Of a stretch of 64,000 bases of DNA, positions 29,364 to 38,542 are shown in pieces. The notes beneath the pieces were generated by a model. That model was not told the DNA's origin and ran no database searches. It saw nothing but the letters and a program-made list of their open reading frames with translations. Numbering within the stretch: position 1 is the first letter of the stretch; each line of letters starts with the position of its first letter. The translations under genes were made by a program, and so were the position numbers. Source of the stretch: Andalucia godoyi (lineage: Eukaryota; Discoba; Jakobea; Jakobida; Andaluciidae); NCBI GenBank assembly GCA_009859145.1, contig VRVR01000029.1:124001-188000 (forward strand). The letters are read 5' to 3'.

Positions 29364-30875
29364 ATGAATGCGATTTACCGATCCCTGCGAACGTTTTCTG
29401 ATAAGGCTGTAAAGAAAGGAGCTCCATTTCGAAGGCCAATTCCATGGAAGAGTTCCGAGTTCTATGACGAAAGCAAGCTAGATACGGAACTGCGGCGTGT
29501 TTTTGATGTGTGCCATGGCTGTCGGAGATGCTTCAACCTGTGCAATTCATTTCCTCGCCTGTTCGATTTGGTGGATAACTCCAAGACCGCCGAGCTGAAC
29601 TCCGTTCCGTCTTCGGAATTCAAATCTGTTGTGGACGATTGCACGCTGTGTGACATGTGTGCTACAACAAAGTGTCCGTACGTTCCGCCACACGAATTCA
29701 ACATTGACTTTCCGCATTTAATGTTGCGGTACCGGGCTGTTGAGAATAAGACGAGAAATGTGGGTGTTGAGGATGATCTGGAAAATGTTCCTTTGTCCGA
29801 CTCGGCGTATGGTGTGAAAGCCAGCAATATTGCTAGTCATGTGGAGGTCCAAGCGGGCGTGCCTCGTGAGCTGAAGCTCGAGCCTACGTCCTTTGCAGAT
29901 CGCCTTGTCACGTCGACGGACACAAATGGGAACATTGGCAGCAAATTGTCGTGTGTCGCAAATGCTGCTTTGCACAATGACACTGTGAGACGGCTGATGT
30001 CGACTGTGGTGGACGTGCATCATAAAGCCGCAATTCCCCCTTACTCTCCGGTTTCGTTTGTGTCGACGACAGTTCCATCCTCTGTCATCAATGAGAATGC
30101 CCCTGCTTTTGCAGTGGGGAGAAAAGCTGTCCTGTATGCGACGTGTTTGGTGAATTTCAACTATCCGGCTATCGGGCACTCCGCTGTCTCTGTTCTCCAG
30201 CACAATGGTGTTAGTGTTGAAACCTCGTATCCAGGATGCTGCGGAATGCCTCAGTTGGAACAAGGAGATCTGTCTTCCGTCGCGGAAAAGGCTCGCGCCG
30301 TGTGCAACGCGCTTGTTGATTTTGTAGATCGCGGATATCAAGTCATTACGTTGACGCCATCTTGTGGTCTCATGTTCCGCCAGGAGTGGCCTCTTCTTTT
30401 GCCGAACGATCCTCTCGTTTTAAAAGTCTCCAGTTCCACGAAGGATATTTGCGAGTATGTAATGGACATCGCAAAATCTGAGGGCATTGTTCGGCAGAAT
30501 ATGCGACCCCTTACTTCTGGAGTTTCCTTGCATTTTGCATGCCACTCGCGTGCCCAAAACTTTGGCAACAAGGCGCTGGAGATGCTCAAGCTCATCCCGG
30601 AAGCCAAAGTTAATGTCATTGAGAAGTGCTCGGGTCATGGTGGATCGTGGGGTTGTAAGACAAAAAAGTGGGAAACTGCCTTGAAGGTGGGTGCACCGGT
30701 TGCGAAGCGTGTCAGCGCTGCCCTGGCTGCGGGAGAGTCGTTGGTGGCTTCTGAATGTGCTCTGGCAGGGCTGCATATTTCGCAGTCTGTGTCGTTGCAG
30801 CATGATCAGAAAACTGCAAGCGTTCATCCCATTCAGCTGCTAGCTGAATCGTACGGGTTCCAGCACAAAATGTGA
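29364..30875 (+). CDS. GlpC/HdrD-like Fe-S oxidoreductase (two 4Fe-4S sites, CCG domains)
   Basis: A 503-aa protein built like GlpC/HdrD-type electron-transfer subunits. The first site is C50-x2-C53-x2-C56-x3-C60 (CHGCRRCFNLCNSFP). The second is C93-x2-C96-x2-C99-x4-C104 followed by Pro (CTLCDMCATTKCPYVPPH). Two cysteine-rich CCG domains follow (YPGCCGMPQLEQGD and, near the end, EKCSGHGGSWG, the second with CSG in place of CCG). The N-terminus MNAIYRSLRTFSD is a plausible mitochondrial presequence. Related soluble proteins are common in alphaproteobacteria, annotated as heterodisulfide-reductase-related Fe-S proteins; in eukaryotes they are sporadic. The electron donor and acceptor are not identifiable, and no FAD subunit lies next to it. 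Confidence 0.87.
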   Translation: MNAIYRSLRTFSDKAVKKGAPFRRPIPWKSSEFYDESKLDTELRRVFDVCHGCRRCFNLCNSFPRLFDLVDNSKTAELNSVPSSEFKSVVDDCTLCDMCATTKCPYVPPHEFNIDFPHLMLRYRAVENKTRNVGVEDDLENVPLSDSAYGVKASNIASHVEVQAGVPRELKLEPTSFADRLVTSTDTNGNIGSKLSCVANAALHNDTVRRLMSTVVDVHHKAAIPPYSPVSFVSTTVPSSVINENAPAFAVGRKAVLYATCLVNFNYPAIGHSAVSVLQHNGVSVETSYPGCCGMPQLEQGDLSSVAEKARAVCNALVDFVDRGYQVITLTPSCGLMFRQEWPLLLPNDPLVLKVSSSTKDICEYVMDIAKSEGIVRQNMRPLTSGVSLHFACHSRAQNFGNKALEMLKLIPEAKVNVIEKCSGHGGSWGCKTKKWETALKVGAPVAKRVSAALAAGESLVASECALAGLHISQSVSLQHDQKTASVHPIQLLAESYGFQHKM

Positions 30876-30927
30876 TGATTTCTCTCTTATTCTTCTTCGG
30901 GTTTGTTTTACTTGGATTTGACAACAT

Positions 30928-31654
30928 TTAACTGGATTTCTTCTTCTTCGCTGGCTTTTCTGTCGACGTCGAATCATCATGTCGGATTCGTTTCTCTGTT
31001 TTTTTGCTGTCTTTGGTGTCCTTCTGGGTTCCTGTCCTGGACTTCTTCCTGTCCTTCTTGTCTTTCGTGATCACCGGCTGTGGGTCAGAGGTTGTGGAGG
31101 ATGAAGTGTCCAGCGACCCAATGGGGAAATACCGATAGTATTTCGGAAGCGATGGATCCGGAAAATCATGTCTAGTGTGTTTGTCTTCGACTTCAGGGAC
31201 ATTGACTTTCTTCCTCAGCTGAATACACCTTGAGAATCCTTTCGCAAAACTGTACTTACCTTGATTGGTTTCAGGAAACAGTCCAGCAAGATGAGACACC
31301 ATATCCCTTGGTACTTCGCCGAGGACAAACTGACCTTGGCTGCAAGATAACGTGCCAAAATCGTGCGGTGCAGACGTCAATTGGAAGCCATCCAATTGAG
31401 AAACAACAAACTAATGATGAAGAAAAATCACACACTTTAGTAACGTTCAATACAGAAATTATAAATTCTTCTACGTACATCTTCAGGAACTTGGAACAAT
31501 ATCACATCCACCGTCGACTTCCGTGCGGCATCCGCATGCACAAAAGGCATCTGTTGAACGAGCTGCATGTTTCCTCGAGCCAGTCTGGAGAAATTGAAAA
31601 ACAATATTAGTGACACACTCATAATGCACAAGAATACCTATTGGGGGGTTTCAT
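30928..31654 (-). CDS. RNA polymerase I subunit RPA34/POLR1G-like, three exons
   Basis: Assembled from exons 31638-31654, 31479-31584 and 30928-31410, giving 201 aa. Intron 1 (53 nt) begins GTATTC and ends CTCCAG, with a CACTAAT branch-like site; intron 2 (68 nt) runs GTACGT to CATTAG. The joined frame reads through DVILFQVPEDFVVSQLDGF, which matches the PAF49/POLR1G pattern ELWLIQAPADF-x4-FNG, and the following TSAPHDFGTLS resembles its next strand. The Lys/Arg/Ser-rich C-terminus (~65 residues) is typical of RPA34/PAF49, which dimerises with RPA49 and stabilises Pol I elongation. A GTAAGT inside exon 3 (31253-31258 on the plus strand) looks like a donor, but splicing there to the next good acceptor would stop the frame, so it is not used. 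Confidence 0.65.
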
Positions 31655-31916
31655 ACACGCTACGAATATCGGACATTGATGTGTGTTGTGTGCAAGAAAC
31701 CTACTCAGTACACTTCGTACTGCAAAAAGGAAAACGAGCTCCCAAAGCAACAAGGCAATGCGACAGAAGAAGAAAGAAAAAAAGGCTGCACTGGTTGGAG
31801 AAGAAAGCAATGGGAAAGAGCGAACGCAAGGCGGTACAGCAGGTAAGCCAATGAGTCCCGGATGCAACAATCGGGAACTCTGAGTAGAGCTGAGGGTCCA
31901 GCGATGCGAACGCGCT

Positions 31917-32507
31917 TCAATCTTTGTCAATCATATGAAATATCTGATTCGTCCAGGAGGAGAGTAGCAGCACATCAACTTCGTTCCACAGTGGGAAGAA
32001 CAGATCAAGGAACGCTCGAACGCATATCATAGCTTCGTCTTTGTCAGATCCCAACAAGACACGGTCCTGCACAAATCGCACGAAAAGATCATAGGACCTA
32101 ATCAACAAAGGAAGAGAATCTTTTTCGAACACACTGGTTCCAGATGGGCTGTACCAGGTTCGGGACACAACAAGTGACAATTCAGATATCATGGCATCGA
32201 CATTTATCAACTGCTGAATGAGTTCAAAACAATCAAGCACCTCGGTGCGAATCGTCTCTGTAATATTCCTCGAAACAAGAAAAGCGAGTGCCGCATTTTT
32301 GGATTTCATGACTTTTTGTCTGATCATCAGTCCTACATAGGAAGAAACAGACAGCCCGGCATTATGCATAGGGCACGATGATGCAGAAATGTAACCTTTC
32401 GTCGCCCGCAATTCCTCGAGAAAGGCCTTCGACCTCCAAAACCCCTCAAATTTTGTGAATCGGACCAAACCCTCAATGGAAACACCAGCTTCAAGATTGC
32501 CTGTCAT
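31917..32507 (-). CDS. Unrecognised 196-aa helical protein
   Basis: I do not recognise this protein. From the ATG at 32507 it is predominantly helical, with amphipathic stretches (CFELIQQLINVDAMIS, SYDLFVRFVQDRVLLG, AFLDLFFPLWNEVDV). No motif, signal peptide or long hydrophobic helix is seen. The frame stays open upstream to 32651 with a coding-like hydrophobic stretch (LTLLEHVALLFC), so a 5' exon may be missing or translation may begin further up. Divergent from the cullin gene (297 bp between ATGs). Confidence 0.6.
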   Translation of the reverse strand: MTGNLEAGVSIEGLVRFTKFEGFWRSKAFLEELRATKGYISASSCPMHNAGLSVSSYVGLMIRQKVMKSKNAALAFLVSRNITETIRTEVLDCFELIQQLINVDAMISELSLVVSRTWYSPSGTSVFEKDSLPLLIRSYDLFVRFVQDRVLLGSDKDEAMICVRAFLDLFFPLWNEVDVLLLSSWTNQIFHMIDKD

Positions 32508-32804
32508 GACAGCGCAGAACAACAGCGCAACGTGCTCCAACAATGTAAGACGGGGAAATGAAAGGAACAACAACGGAGAAGACGAGACAAACCAGGAAGT
32601 TCTGCACAGAACAGACTTTCGACAGCAACAATGGTGATAAATGTCCGACACACTTTTTTTTCTTTTTGCTCGATCTTTTCTGCGTTTCCAGCGTGCTTCA
32701 CCAAGAGAACGCTATTGATCCATTTCTTTTTATCTCGACATCAGATCAGCCGAACCACGACGCTGTCCGTTAAATAGGAAATTGTTTTTTGAATGGACTG
32801 ATAG

Positions 32805-34976
32805 ATGAAGACTCTTCGCCTCCGATCAGACTCTTTCAGCTGGGAAGCGTCGTGGAATCACTGTCTTAAAATTCACGTTTCCTATCTCTTCGAAAAGCAG
32901 TACTCCAGATTTGACTTCGCTGCAGTTCACAAGTATGCATCTCGTCGAAAAAAACAGTTTTGGAATTGATTGACTCATGCTTTTGGTAGCTGTTTGTTTT
33001 CTTGTTGTCTTCATGGTTTTCAGAAGCAGATTTTCGAGAATATTGGCGCACTCGCAGAATGTGCATTCTCACAAATTTGCAAAGTGGCAGATGTTGCAGG
33101 TTTCGCTCAGAGATGTGCATCTGCTTTAACTCGTCTGCGAGAATTTATTGACGTCCTACCAACTGCAGCACCGTACCTCTTCAAGAATTTGTCCCCTGAG
33201 GCTTTGTTCAGATGCTCCTTTGCCTCGTATCTTGCTGATCGCTGTTTGCAGCATCTGGTGCACTTTAGTGGTAATTTTGATCTGCTTTCCAAGCGCCTAG
33301 TGTTTTCCGTGTTCTCACAGTCTTTGGAGGGGTGCCATACAGTCTCAAGTGTGGTGAACTCGTGCAGATGGCTCCGGACAAAGTTGTCCGCGATGATAGA
33401 AACCTCCTTGCTGGAAGCTTATGGCGATCGGATGTGTGAATATTGGAGAGAACAAACATTTGTTGTCGGCAGCTTGGATGACCTGTACACCCATGTCGAT
33501 CGAGTTATCCGTTTTTGCGATACTGAACATGCTCGATTCCAGATTGTGTTTCCAGATACAGACTGGACTGTTCTCCGAAACAGGCTTCGTGAAGTCCTTG
33601 TTTCTGGGACCGTTGAAGTCATGGTATCTTCTTCCCTTCTGCTTTCTTTTGTTCAGTCTCCTTCTCCATTGGTGTCACAGTTCTTCAGTATTCTTCCAGA
33701 AGGAGGTTCCCGTCGTTTTCGAGAGTTCCTTCAATCTCACTTGGAGAACAGCTTTCTTGGATGTTCTGTTGATCAGATCATCAAGGTTTGCGCACCATTT
33801 TCGTGGGTTTTACATGAGAACAATATCCGAGAACCCTTATCCCAGGCGATGCAACAGTTCTTGAAAGTGAATGGTTCTGTTGTTGCCAGAGATATTGCAC
33901 TCTATTTGCACGAAACAATCAAACGTGCGCAGAAGGACGCCTCGGCGAAAAGCGAAGCGTTAATTGATGTCGTCCTATTCTGCGTCAAGCATCTAGAGAA
34001 TCGGGATGTATTCATTTTTGTACACTCCATGCTGTTCAGTAGACGCCTGCTTGGTGGTTCATACGATGCCGAACTTGAGCAGTCTCTTATCTCGCGAGTC
34101 GCGCTGGAGGTAGGCGTGTTTAATGCGCGAAAGTTGAGGTGGTTCTGGGACGACTGGACTTCTGCCCTGGAGATTGAAAAGGAATTTCACGTGCAAGCTG
34201 GGAATAATCCGTTTTCTTGCAAGTGTTTGCGAAGTGAGCTTTGGAATGTAGAAGCTTCTTCCCACCTTCCGGCGGTTCTCCAAGTGGAAGGTGCTGTTGA
34301 AGCATGTGAACGGTTCTCTCAATGGTTCAGCCAGCGATCAGGTGAGTCAAAAAAAGTTGCTTTTGTATGGTCTGTAGGACAAGCACTCTTGACTTACAGC
34401 GTTCGATCCATGGAGTATCAGTTGTCATGCACTTCCCTTCAGGCACTGGTTTTACTCCAATTCAATGATGTTTCTGCAGTCTGCTTCGAAGATCTCTGCG
34501 AAACGGTCGGCTGCAAGAGTTCGAGCGCAAAAAAATTGCTGAAAAAGGTTCTTCGCAGTCTTTGCGTCGGTCCTTCAACAGGCGCAACTGGCATTCTGGT
34601 TTCAGTCGAAAATGGACAGGGGATTCTTCATTACTCGCTGAATGCACATTTTCACTCAAAATACCGGAAACTTCGATTTCCAATTCCTGAAGACTCGGTT
34701 GTGGCAGAAATGAAAGTGTTTGATGTGATGAAGCAGACGGAATTCAGTCCAATTGACGTGGAACGCAAAATGCTTGTGGAGAGCACGATCGTGAAAGTTG
34801 TAAAGTCGCGCAAACGCTGCACAACAGCGGAACTGCAGCACGAAGTTCAAAGGATCCTACGAGATCGGTTTGCAGTAGCAAACAGAATGCTCAAGGTTGC
34901 CATCGAGAATTTGATTTCGCGCGACTATGTGTGCCGATCTTCAGAAAATGCAGGAGTGTTGCTGTACATTGCTTAA
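32805..34976 (+). CDS. Cullin, E3 ubiquitin ligase scaffold, two exons
   Basis: Joined from 32805-32932 and 32990-34976 (704 aa). The 57-nt intron starts GTATGC and ends TTGGTAG. Splicing creates AAVHNCLFSCCLHGFQKQIFEN, read as AAVHNCLFSCC plus LHGFQKQIFEN, matching the AVNDLCLHKMGxxLY block of cullins. Cullin repeats occupy ~1-340. The cullin homology region follows, with SLQALVLLQFND and the winged-helix B domain. The C-terminus has ERKMLVESTIVKVVKSRK, whose last part carries the lysine normally modified by NEDD8 (IVRIMKxRK in other cullins), and ends LYIA in place of the usual YLA. Cullins scaffold RING-box and substrate adaptor proteins. CUL3/CUL4-like is favoured from the N-terminal block, but the subtype is not certain. 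Confidence 0.85.
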
Positions 34977-37368
34977 ACCAGTGCAAAGATTACTTCTCAT
35001 TACGACCAGATTCAAATGAACGAACCGAGATTTTCCGCAGTGTCGAAGAGTCGGAACGCCAAGTCCTTGCAAAAGAAACACTTCCTCATCGTGGAATATG
35101 CATACATCCAACTCGGAAAGACTGCTCGTGGGTATCAAAAACCTGAGCGAAAAACACGGTGGAAGAACCTCTCCCCGGTTCCATTCGAAAACGATCAATA
35201 ACCATTCCAAAAAAAGGACAACCGAGAACGGCGATAAAACATGTGCTGCTCGTCAGCGTATAGAAAGACCAAATATCAATGATGACCATCACACGAGTCA
35301 TCCGTGAGGTGAGTAATTGGAGACGTGACCCGGTTACAGACTCGCTGCGATTCCGCTGGAACTCAAAAATGACAAAAAATCCTTGAAATTTTATTTTTCT
35401 GGTTCTTTTGGGCGTCAAAAACTCGGCGGTGCAAATGATGCATTCCGAGAAAACCCTACTGACTTGGCTGCGTATAAAGCAGCTACTCGTTGGCGGGCGC
35501 CCGAAATTCCCAGGAAAGGACACGATGTAGAGATAGCAACTGCAATGACACCAGAAGTATACGAAAATGATAAACGACACTATTAGAACGAACACGTATC
35601 AATGATTGAAAGCGAGTTGTTGATTCAGCAGAAAGATGTTAAAGCCGATCACTGTTAGTCGCGCGGAAAATGCCAAAGTAGCCTCAAGGAGGAGAACGGC
35701 TCGCTGAATGCAGAGACGTTTCATTTTAAGAGAAAAGCACCACGATGTCTTGCAGCAGTCAATAACGCAAAAAGGCGACAGAAAGGACGGATACCAAAAT
35801 CATACGCCAAATGATGATAACAGACTGTGAATGAAATTAAAAACCACACCATCGTCAATACCATCATATTTTTTTGGGAGGACACTCAGAATGAAATGAT
35901 AAACGGAACAGGAGACGGTATTCTGCGGTTAATATGTACCTGTTTCCAGAGCCCCCCCTTTCTCGAATAATGTCACATAAGGAATGTGCTTCTGCTGATC
36001 ACTGCACTTGACAAAATAGATCGAAGTGCATTTCTTTACGCTCCCTATGCCCAACTGACAATCGTTCTTTTAATTGTTCGTCACGTAACGTTTTTGATTC
36101 GACGAGTTCACACAACCAGTTTCTTATCAGCCTGTGTCTGCACACCGAGCCTTGAATGTTCTTGTTCGTTCCGATGGTAGCTGATTGGATAATGATGAAT
36201 TTCTCGACGCTACCGAGGGCAACTAGCATGCATTCTGACAAGCGCTCACTGTGACTGCAGTTTCCTTTTATCCTCCTCGTCCCCGAACTCTTTGGCCTTC
36301 CGTACCGTTGTTCGCTGGAGTTTTTCTCTATCATTTTGATGTTACTTTGCATCGCTTGTCATTCGCACCATCGTCTTCTGCGCTGCTTCTGATTCAACAT
36401 CTTGACGCGCTGTTATGCGAATTACTGCAGGAAGCATCCAGCGACTGTCTTTTTTAAATTACTTTTTTTGCCCGAAGGCTTCCTTTTGGGTTTCGTCATT
36501 TGCAGCATGTTGCTTTCGGCAGCATACACCCTGCTGTTTGCGTTTGTGACATCTACCGTTTTCTGTTCTGGGAATTGTCTGTGCTGCCTTTCGCAGGCGT
36601 CTTGCACCTGTATTGTTTTTGCATTACGGTTTGCTCGTTTGGTGTTATAAAAGCTGCAGCGAGAGTGAATTTTTTCTTCTGACGCTGTGAATTTGCCGTG
36701 TTGAGAAACTGCAACGTTGTTTCGCTGTTTTCCGCGGCGCCTGTATTCTCTTTCTTGGTTCGTTTCTCATTCATGATTTTCCGGTTTCTTCTTGTGACAC
36801 GTTGTCCATTTTAATAAACGCGCGTTCCTGAATTTGCGCAACTGAGCTGTGATAAATGCATGCGGATACTGCAGCGTTGCCATTGATGATTTCGCTGGGG
36901 TTGGTGAAGTAAGATGAGGTAGATGTTCACGATTACCTATCTTAGAATCAACTCTCAACAGTAAAATGGCTCAGTATGAAAGCATGGTCGCCAAGTAATC
37001 AACCTTCTGACTGCAGCAGGAAGCTGTCGCGAATTACCAGTTTTGCATCACAGAAGAGACGGTTACAACACTAGAGTCCAACGCCTTCCTCACTGGCATC
37101 CGCGATCCATGTTTCGGACTCACCTCCAATTCCTTTTTCCAAAGACCCGGTTGTCTTTCAATCAAAAACACACGACGCTTGGGATTTATCCAATCACAGA
37201 ATTCAGATATCGGGTAGAATAACTCTTCAGAAAGCTGCCTCCGCCTCGTGTTTTCTGGGGCAGCTGCTCAAGACTTCGACTGTAAAAAGGCCAAATTTCT
37301 TGAAATTTGTGAATGTTTTGCAGGGATTTTTCCCCCCGAGTGTCTTTTTCTCTCTCTCCCGAATCGCA
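34977..37368. other. 2.4 kb without a confident gene
   Basis: No frame here exceeds ~170 codons, and none is recognisable. The minus strand at 35086-35595 encodes a 169-codon frame with two hydrophobic segments (VLIVSFIIFVYFW, STCFIAVLGCPFFG), and 35599-35724 a 41-codon hydrophobic frame from an ATG. The plus strand has a strong donor-like GAG|GTGAGT at 35309. Between 36250 and 36680 the plus strand has hydrophobic frames and the minus strand complementary Lys/Gln-rich ones, including a possible short intron (GTAATT...CTGCAG) that would join KPSGKK to IRITARQ. A multi-exon gene is possible on either strand; I could not assemble one. Confidence 0.5.
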
Positions 37369-38529
37369 ATGCTTCGCATAGCAACGTGGAATGTGAATGG
37401 CATTCGTGCTGTTTGGAAAAAAGAGGACATGCCGGGCTTCATGTCCCAGTTTGACATCGTTTGTTTTCAAGAGACGAAGTTGTCGGGTGTGGGCGACATT
37501 GATTCATCGATTGCAGAAGTAGTGTCAGTTCCGTCAGAAGGTGCTTCCGCAGGTGCACGGCTGCCATTTTCCCTCCGTCCGTTTCAGTCGTATTGGGGTA
37601 TTTGCGAAACTCGAAAGGGGTATTCTGGTGTTGTGACGTACACGCGTCTAACTCCGATTCGTGTTTATTTCAAGCTCTCCGAGAAGGGCATGGATGCGCA
37701 TCGGTCTTGTCAATCTGATGAAGATTTTGATAATGAAGGGCGTTGCGTAATTTTAGATTTTGGGCCCTTTGTTGTGATCAATGTGTACGTCCCAAATCCG
37801 GGTCAAGGACCACACAGAGCCGATGTGAAGAGACGGTTTTTGATGTCTTTAGCAGATCGGATCTGTGAATTTCGTCTCCTGCGCAAGCGTGTCATTCTTG
37901 TCGGAGACATTAACACGGCGCATCTTCCTTGTGATGTTCACAACGGCCGGCAAATGATCACAGACAAATCCGATATCTCTTGTGGTGGGTTCACCCCCGA
38001 GGAAAGGAGTTGGATGAGTGTTTTTTTGACGCAATGCGATTTGATTGATTGTTTTCGCCATTTCTTCCCAGCCGACTTGAGCCTTGACGTGCATACAAAT
38101 TGCTTTACGTTCTGGGATATGTACCGCCAGTATCGACCTGTGAACAAAGGGTGGAGGATTGATTATATCATCGTGTCGGCTGATCTAGAAAAGCACTTGC
38201 GAGCCGCAGGGCACATGACAAATCAATTTGGATCAGATCATTGCCCCGTTTTTATAGAGCTAGAACTGCCAGAGGATCTGAAGAAAGAATTGGAAAGAAA
38301 TGAAGTCTTGCAACCCTTGAAAGAGTGCGCTTGCTGGTTTCCCCATGTTTACACAACATTGGGCAGTTCAAAGCGAAAATCCATTTCCCAGTGGTTTGCG
38401 AAACCAACGAGCAGCGACACCCCCCCTAAAGGAAACGACGTTTCAAACGATTCATCAATAGTTGCGTCGAATCGGAAACGCGCACCAGAGCCTCTTACGC
38501 TTGACAAAATGTGGAAGAAGGCCAAATAA
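37369..38529 (+). CDS. AP endonuclease, exonuclease III family (APE2-like)
   Basis: A 386-aa member of the ExoIII/APE family, which cuts DNA 5' to abasic sites and trims blocked 3' ends. It begins MLRIATWNVNGIRA, then DIVCFQETKLS (metal-binding Glu), GDINTAHLPCDVHN (Asp-Asn), GWRIDYIIVSADL and the terminal GSDHCPVFIEL (catalytic Asp-His). After ~residue 300 comes an extension containing KSISQWFAKP, which resembles a degenerate PCNA-binding PIP motif as found in APE2. The GRF zinc finger that ends most APE2 proteins is absent; the protein stops at LTLDKMWKKAK. The ATG at 37369 begins exactly at the conserved start. Convergent with TELO2, with 13 bp between the stops. Confidence 0.9.
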   Translation: MLRIATWNVNGIRAVWKKEDMPGFMSQFDIVCFQETKLSGVGDIDSSIAEVVSVPSEGASAGARLPFSLRPFQSYWGICETRKGYSGVVTYTRLTPIRVYFKLSEKGMDAHRSCQSDEDFDNEGRCVILDFGPFVVINVYVPNPGQGPHRADVKRRFLMSLADRICEFRLLRKRVILVGDINTAHLPCDVHNGRQMITDKSDISCGGFTPEERSWMSVFLTQCDLIDCFRHFFPADLSLDVHTNCFTFWDMYRQYRPVNKGWRIDYIIVSADLEKHLRAAGHMTNQFGSDHCPVFIELELPEDLKKELERNEVLQPLKECACWFPHVYTTLGSSKRKSISQWFAKPTSSDTPPKGNDVSNDSSIVASNRKRAPEPLTLDKMWKKAK

Positions 38530-38542
38530 TTGTGATCACGCT

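Noticed and set aside
31253-31293. GTAAGT donor-like site inside exon 3 of the RPA34-like gene (minus strand), with a TTCAG 41 nt downstream
   Set aside because: Splicing there gives a stop within ten codons, and the unspliced frame continues with coding-like sequence.
31678-31883. Lys-rich plus-strand frames opposite the RPA34-like upstream region, with a GTAAGC donor-like site
   Set aside because: Composition could be chance from A-rich DNA and no second exon could be placed.
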